NCBI RefSeq assembly: GCF_900105125.1
Contig: NZ_LT629750.1
Location: 3,348,001-3,412,000 of the forward strand
DNA: 64,000 nucleotides
Source: Bradyrhizobium canariense
Lineage (GTDB): Bacteria; Pseudomonadota; Alphaproteobacteria; Rhizobiales; Xanthobacteraceae
Reading direction: 5' to 3'
Shown here piece by piece: positions 61,154-64,000 of this stretch. Position 1 is the first letter of the stretch; each line of letters opens with the position of its first letter. Both the position numbers and the translations under genes were made by a program. Below the pieces are notes generated by a model. The model had not been told where the DNA came from. It searched no databases and saw only the letters and a list, made by a program, of their open reading frames with translations.

Positions 61154-62326
61154 TCAAGCCACTTTCGTGGCAGGCTTGGCTTTCGCCGCATGGTCGCCGC
61201 TGGCGGAAGTGGCATGTGGCGTGACCGCTTCGCTCTTCATCTCGCCGGCATGGGTAAGGACCGTCTTGGCCAAAATCTCATCGTCCCAGTCGATCTTGAC
61301 GACGTTGTCCTTCATCATCAGCGCGAGAAGATTGTATTGGTTCTTGGAATAAAGCTCGCTTGCGTCTTCGCCTAACAATGATGGAACGTTCAGCGGCGCT
61401 AAGATCGTTACCTGGCCGATATGTGCGGTCTCTCCGGGACGCGTGTCCTCGCAATTACCCCCGCCGTCGGCCGAGAGGTCGACGATCACGGCGCCGGCTT
61501 TCATGCCAGCCACCTGCTCCTTGCTGATGAGTTTTGGAGCTACACGGCCTGGAATGGCCGCCGTTGTGATGACGAGGTCGGCGGCCTGGATATGCCTGGT
61601 CAGCACGACGGCGACCTTGGCTTTCTCATCCACGGTCAGTTCGCGGGCATAGCCGCCCTTGCCGCGAGCATCGATGCCAGTTTCTACAAAGGTTGCGCCC
61701 AGCGACAGCGCCTGCTCCTGAGTTTCCGGGCGAACATCGTATCCTTCCGTGACCGCTCCCAAACGGTGCGCCGTCGCGAGGGCCTCAAGGCCGGCGACGC
61801 CAAGGCCCATGACCAGGACTTTGGCTGGCCCGATCGCGCCGGCAGCCGTCGTGATTTTCGGCAAAACTCGCCCAAGGGTCGTGGCACCGAGTTGAACGGC
61901 ATAGTAACCTGCGAGCGCGGATTGGCTAGAGAGCGCGTCCATCGCCTGTGCACGTGTAATACGCGGCACACGTTCCATGGCGAAGCAAGTGATCTTCTTG
62001 TCCAGAAGAAGTTGAACGAGCGCTGGTTCCCTGTTCGCATAGATGAAGGAAATCAGGATCGCGCCTTCCTTCATCTGGTTGATAACCTCCAGCGCAGGCG
62101 GCTGAACCGCGAGCACCACATCGGCGTCAGCGACCAACTCCTTGCGGTCGGCCATGAACGTGACATCCTTGAATGCGGCGTCCGCCAACTTGATGGCGTT
62201 TCCCGCGCCCGCCTGCATGTGAAGCTTCGCGCCGAGCTTGACCAGCTTGGGGACGACGGACGGCACCAGAGCCACACGCCGTTCGTGCGGCTGTGTTTCC
62301 TTCAAAACGGCGACGTTGACGTACAT
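61154..62326 (-). CDS. pntAA: NAD(P) transhydrogenase alpha-1 subunit
   Basis: A 390-residue soluble subunit that binds NAD(H). It shows VALVPSVVPKLVKLGAKLHMQAGAG near the start, then VLVMGLGVAGLEALATAHRLGAVTEGYDVR as the dinucleotide fold. The C-terminal stretch is Ala/Lys/His-rich linker. GGAG lies five bases before the ATG. First gene of the pnt operon. Confidence 0.93.
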   Translation of the reverse strand: MYVNVAVLKETQPHERRVALVPSVVPKLVKLGAKLHMQAGAGNAIKLADAAFKDVTFMADRKELVADADVVLAVQPPALEVINQMKEGAILISFIYANREPALVQLLLDKKITCFAMERVPRITRAQAMDALSSQSALAGYYAVQLGATTLGRVLPKITTAAGAIGPAKVLVMGLGVAGLEALATAHRLGAVTEGYDVRPETQEQALSLGATFVETGIDARGKGGYARELTVDEKAKVAVVLTRHIQAADLVITTAAIPGRVAPKLISKEQVAGMKAGAVIVDLSADGGGNCEDTRPGETAHIGQVTILAPLNVPSLLGEDASELYSKNQYNLLALMMKDNVVKIDWDDEILAKTVLTHAGEMKSEAVTPHATSASGDHAAKAKPATKVA

Positions 62327-62424
62327 GCGGGCTCCAGCTTCTTGCCTTGGGTTCTTTGATGGTCCGCCGAATGCGTCACGACAATCGATAAGGATTCCAG
62401 CCGAAACGAACGCCTCATCGCGCC

Positions 62425-63807
62425 TTACATCGGCGCTTCGGCCGACACGTAGCGAACCAGCTTTTTGTTCACGAACTCCTGGATGCCCATATCGCCGAGC
62501 TCGCGCCCGTAACCCGAATTCTTGATGCCACCAAATGGCAGTTCGGCGTCGGACCAGCTGATGTTGTTGATGAACATCATGCCGGTATCAATACGGCTCG
62601 CCACCCGTTTGCCCCGTGCCAGGTCCTTGGTGAAGACGGAGCCGCCCAGGCCGAAGTCCGAGTCGTTTGCGAGCGCGATGGCCGCGTCTTCGTCCTTGAC
62701 CCGGAAAAACATCGCAACCGGACCGAAGAACTCATCTCTGAAGGCAGGATTTTCGGGTTTGACGTCGGTGAGTATAGTGGGCTGCATGAATGATCCCGGA
62801 CGATCGACGCGTTTTCCGCCCATGAGCACTTTCGCCCCGTGCGCAACCGCTACATCGATTTGCTTCAGAAGATCGACCAAGGCAGATTCGGTGGACAAGG
62901 GACCCAGTGTCGTCTTTTCGTCCAAGGGATCACCGGCCTTGAGGGCTCCGAGCGCCGCCTGAAACTTTTCCAGGAATTTGTCGGCGAGCTTTTCGACGAC
63001 GATGAAGCGCTTTGCTGCGCAGCACGTCTGTCCGGTGTTGTACATCCGTCCCCAGACAGCCCATTTGATGGTGTGTTCGAGATCGGCGTCTTCGAGGACG
63101 ATGAACGCGTCACTGCCGCCAAGCTCCATCGAGGATGGCTTGAGATTCTGTCCAGCGCGCGCCGCGATACTCCTGCCGGCCGCAACACTGCCCGTCAACG
63201 CAACGCCCTTGACACGCGGATCATCGATGAGGTCGTCCGACTGATCGTGCGAAATCAGCAGATTGGTATACAACCCGATTGGCGCACCCGCGTCTATCCA
63301 AAGCTTTTCGAAAGCGATCGCGCACTGCGGCACGCAGCCTGCGTGCTTCACCAGCAAGACGTTGCCGGCCATCAGATGCGGACCGGCGACCCGCGCGAGT
63401 TGGTAATAGGGAAAATTCCAGGGCTCCACGCCGAAGATCACGCCGATCGGGCTGCTCTCCATATGGCCATCGCCGAGCGTCGGATGGAGCTCGACATTGG
63501 CAAGGAAGCGCTCGGCATTCTTGGCATAGTACGCGAGGATATTCGAACTGAACTCCACTTCTCCCTTGGCTTCCCCAATGCGCTTGCCCATCTCCAGCGT
63601 CATGGTGTGCGCCAGCTCGTCGACCCTCTCATGCATTAAGACGGCGGCCTTGGCGACGACGACCGCCCGCTCGGCATAGGTCTTGAGCTTCCAGGTTTTG
63701 AAGCATTTCTCGGCCGCAGCCAGCTTCTCTTCGAGCTGCTTGTCGGTCAGTTCGTCGAACTTCTTGAGGAGTTTTCCGGTGGCGGGGTTGAGGCTTTGAT
63801 AGGCCAT
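62425..63807 (-). CDS. NAD(P)-dependent succinate-semialdehyde dehydrogenase
   Basis: A 460-residue aldehyde dehydrogenase. Catalytic Cys is in NTGQTCCAAKRF, the general-base Glu in MELGGSDAFIVLEDAD, and the cofactor turn in GVALTGSVAAGRSIAA. The end (DAELPFGGIKNSGYGRELG) is typical of the GabD/SSADH group. It oxidises succinate semialdehyde or similar aldehydes, using the products of the alcohol dehydrogenases nearby. The ATG at 63807 is preferred to a TTG six codons upstream. Last intact gene before the window edge. Confidence 0.88.
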   Translation of the reverse strand: MAYQSLNPATGKLLKKFDELTDKQLEEKLAAAEKCFKTWKLKTYAERAVVVAKAAVLMHERVDELAHTMTLEMGKRIGEAKGEVEFSSNILAYYAKNAERFLANVELHPTLGDGHMESSPIGVIFGVEPWNFPYYQLARVAGPHLMAGNVLLVKHAGCVPQCAIAFEKLWIDAGAPIGLYTNLLISHDQSDDLIDDPRVKGVALTGSVAAGRSIAARAGQNLKPSSMELGGSDAFIVLEDADLEHTIKWAVWGRMYNTGQTCCAAKRFIVVEKLADKFLEKFQAALGALKAGDPLDEKTTLGPLSTESALVDLLKQIDVAVAHGAKVLMGGKRVDRPGSFMQPTILTDVKPENPAFRDEFFGPVAMFFRVKDEDAAIALANDSDFGLGGSVFTKDLARGKRVASRIDTGMMFINNISWSDAELPFGGIKNSGYGRELGDMGIQEFVNKKLVRYVSAEAPM

Positions 63808-63856
63808 GATCTGGTTTTCTTTCAATGCTGTTGCGTGGTGGCCGGACGAATATTCG

Positions 63857-64000
63857 CTATGCCTCGATGATCACCTTGAGCGCTTTGGTCTTGGCGGCGC
63901 TTGCGAAGGTTTCATAGGCATCCATGATGTGGTCGAGCTTGAAGCGATGCGTGATCAGGAGCTTGGGGTCGATCTTGCGAGATCGGACCGTCTTGAACAG
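63857..64000 (-). CDS. Zinc-type alcohol dehydrogenase, partial (C-terminus)
   Basis: The 47 C-terminal codons of a medium-chain dehydrogenase: KIDPKLLITHRFKLDHIMDA, then YETFASAAKTKALKVIIEA and the stop. The rest lies beyond the right edge. LITHRF and the YETF block are typical of the substrate-domain end. It is followed 50 bp later by the semialdehyde dehydrogenase on the same strand, so the two probably form an alcohol-to-acid operon. Confidence 0.85.
   Translation of the reverse strand: MFKTVRSRKIDPKLLITHRFKLDHIMDAYETFASAAKTKALKVIIEA

Overview
The window looks like chromosome of a high-GC alphaproteobacterium of the Bradyrhizobium/Rhodopseudomonas type. Evidence: the rhizobial mobilization module (relaxase with DUF3363, TraG, DUF2840, TraF, iteron-type RepA, DUF736/DUF932/large ParB), the three-gene pntAA-pntAB-pntB transhydrogenase, a FixJ-like HTH protein, and a dispersed palindromic intergenic repeat of a kind I associate with that family. 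The species is inferred, not shown.

Layout. (1) 1-5927: a partial branched-chain amino-acid-type ABC permease and its binding protein, an alpha/beta hydrolase, a LysR regulator divergent from a FAD monooxygenase, and an aspartate dehydrogenase with an early stop. This reads as a small uptake-and-catabolism locus. (2) about 6247-27751: an integrative/mobilizable element remnant. In order along the minus strand from ParB: ParB, DUF736, DUF932, DUF2285-type regulators, an AlpA-like HTH, RepA with iterons, DUF2840, TraF peptidase, lytic transglycosylase, relaxase, TraG coupling protein, a ribbon-helix-helix (RHH) protein, and an RHH domain fused to an MFS transporter. No trb mating-pair genes are present in the window. 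The right part carries cargo: a Lys-rich mini-protein, a TolA-like protein, an ATP-dependent DNA ligase, a phosphodiesterase and a NUDIX hydrolase. It ends at a tyrosine-recombinase fragment 36 bp from a 40-bp copy of the 3' end of a tRNA-Gly. (3) 28100-57600: a stress/low-oxygen-type island holding a MaoC-phosphate acyltransferase, a P-type proton ATPase, oleate hydratase, an MFS-GltD-like-NifJ operon with a DHOD-like protein, a YhiI-RbbA-YhhJ type exporter, a Crp/Fnr protein, a response regulator, an HPF-like protein and small stress proteins. Among these lie many broken genes: ackA, a VIT-type transporter, an LTXXQ protein, a Crp/Fnr gene, a flavin reductase and an alcohol dehydrogenase. 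(4) 57600-64000: intact adhP, pntB-pntAB-pntAA, a succinate-semialdehyde dehydrogenase and the end of another alcohol dehydrogenase.

How the genes work together. The island genes fit redox balancing at low oxygen: NifJ and the GltD-like iron-sulfur subunit would exchange electrons between pyruvate, ferredoxin and NAD(P)H, and the transhydrogenase, alcohol dehydrogenase and semialdehyde dehydrogenase act on the same pools. Four transcription units here share a 15-bp motif (CTGAGTAGTTTCCGA) in the same orientation 85-210 bp upstream of their start codons. It resembles a FixJ-type site and may define one regulon.

The two observations I rate highest are that four-copy motif and a pair of about 265-bp homologous 5' leaders in front of DUF932 and ParB. 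The leaders share an 11-bp long-range stem with two compensatory base-pair changes, which suggests a structured regulatory RNA.
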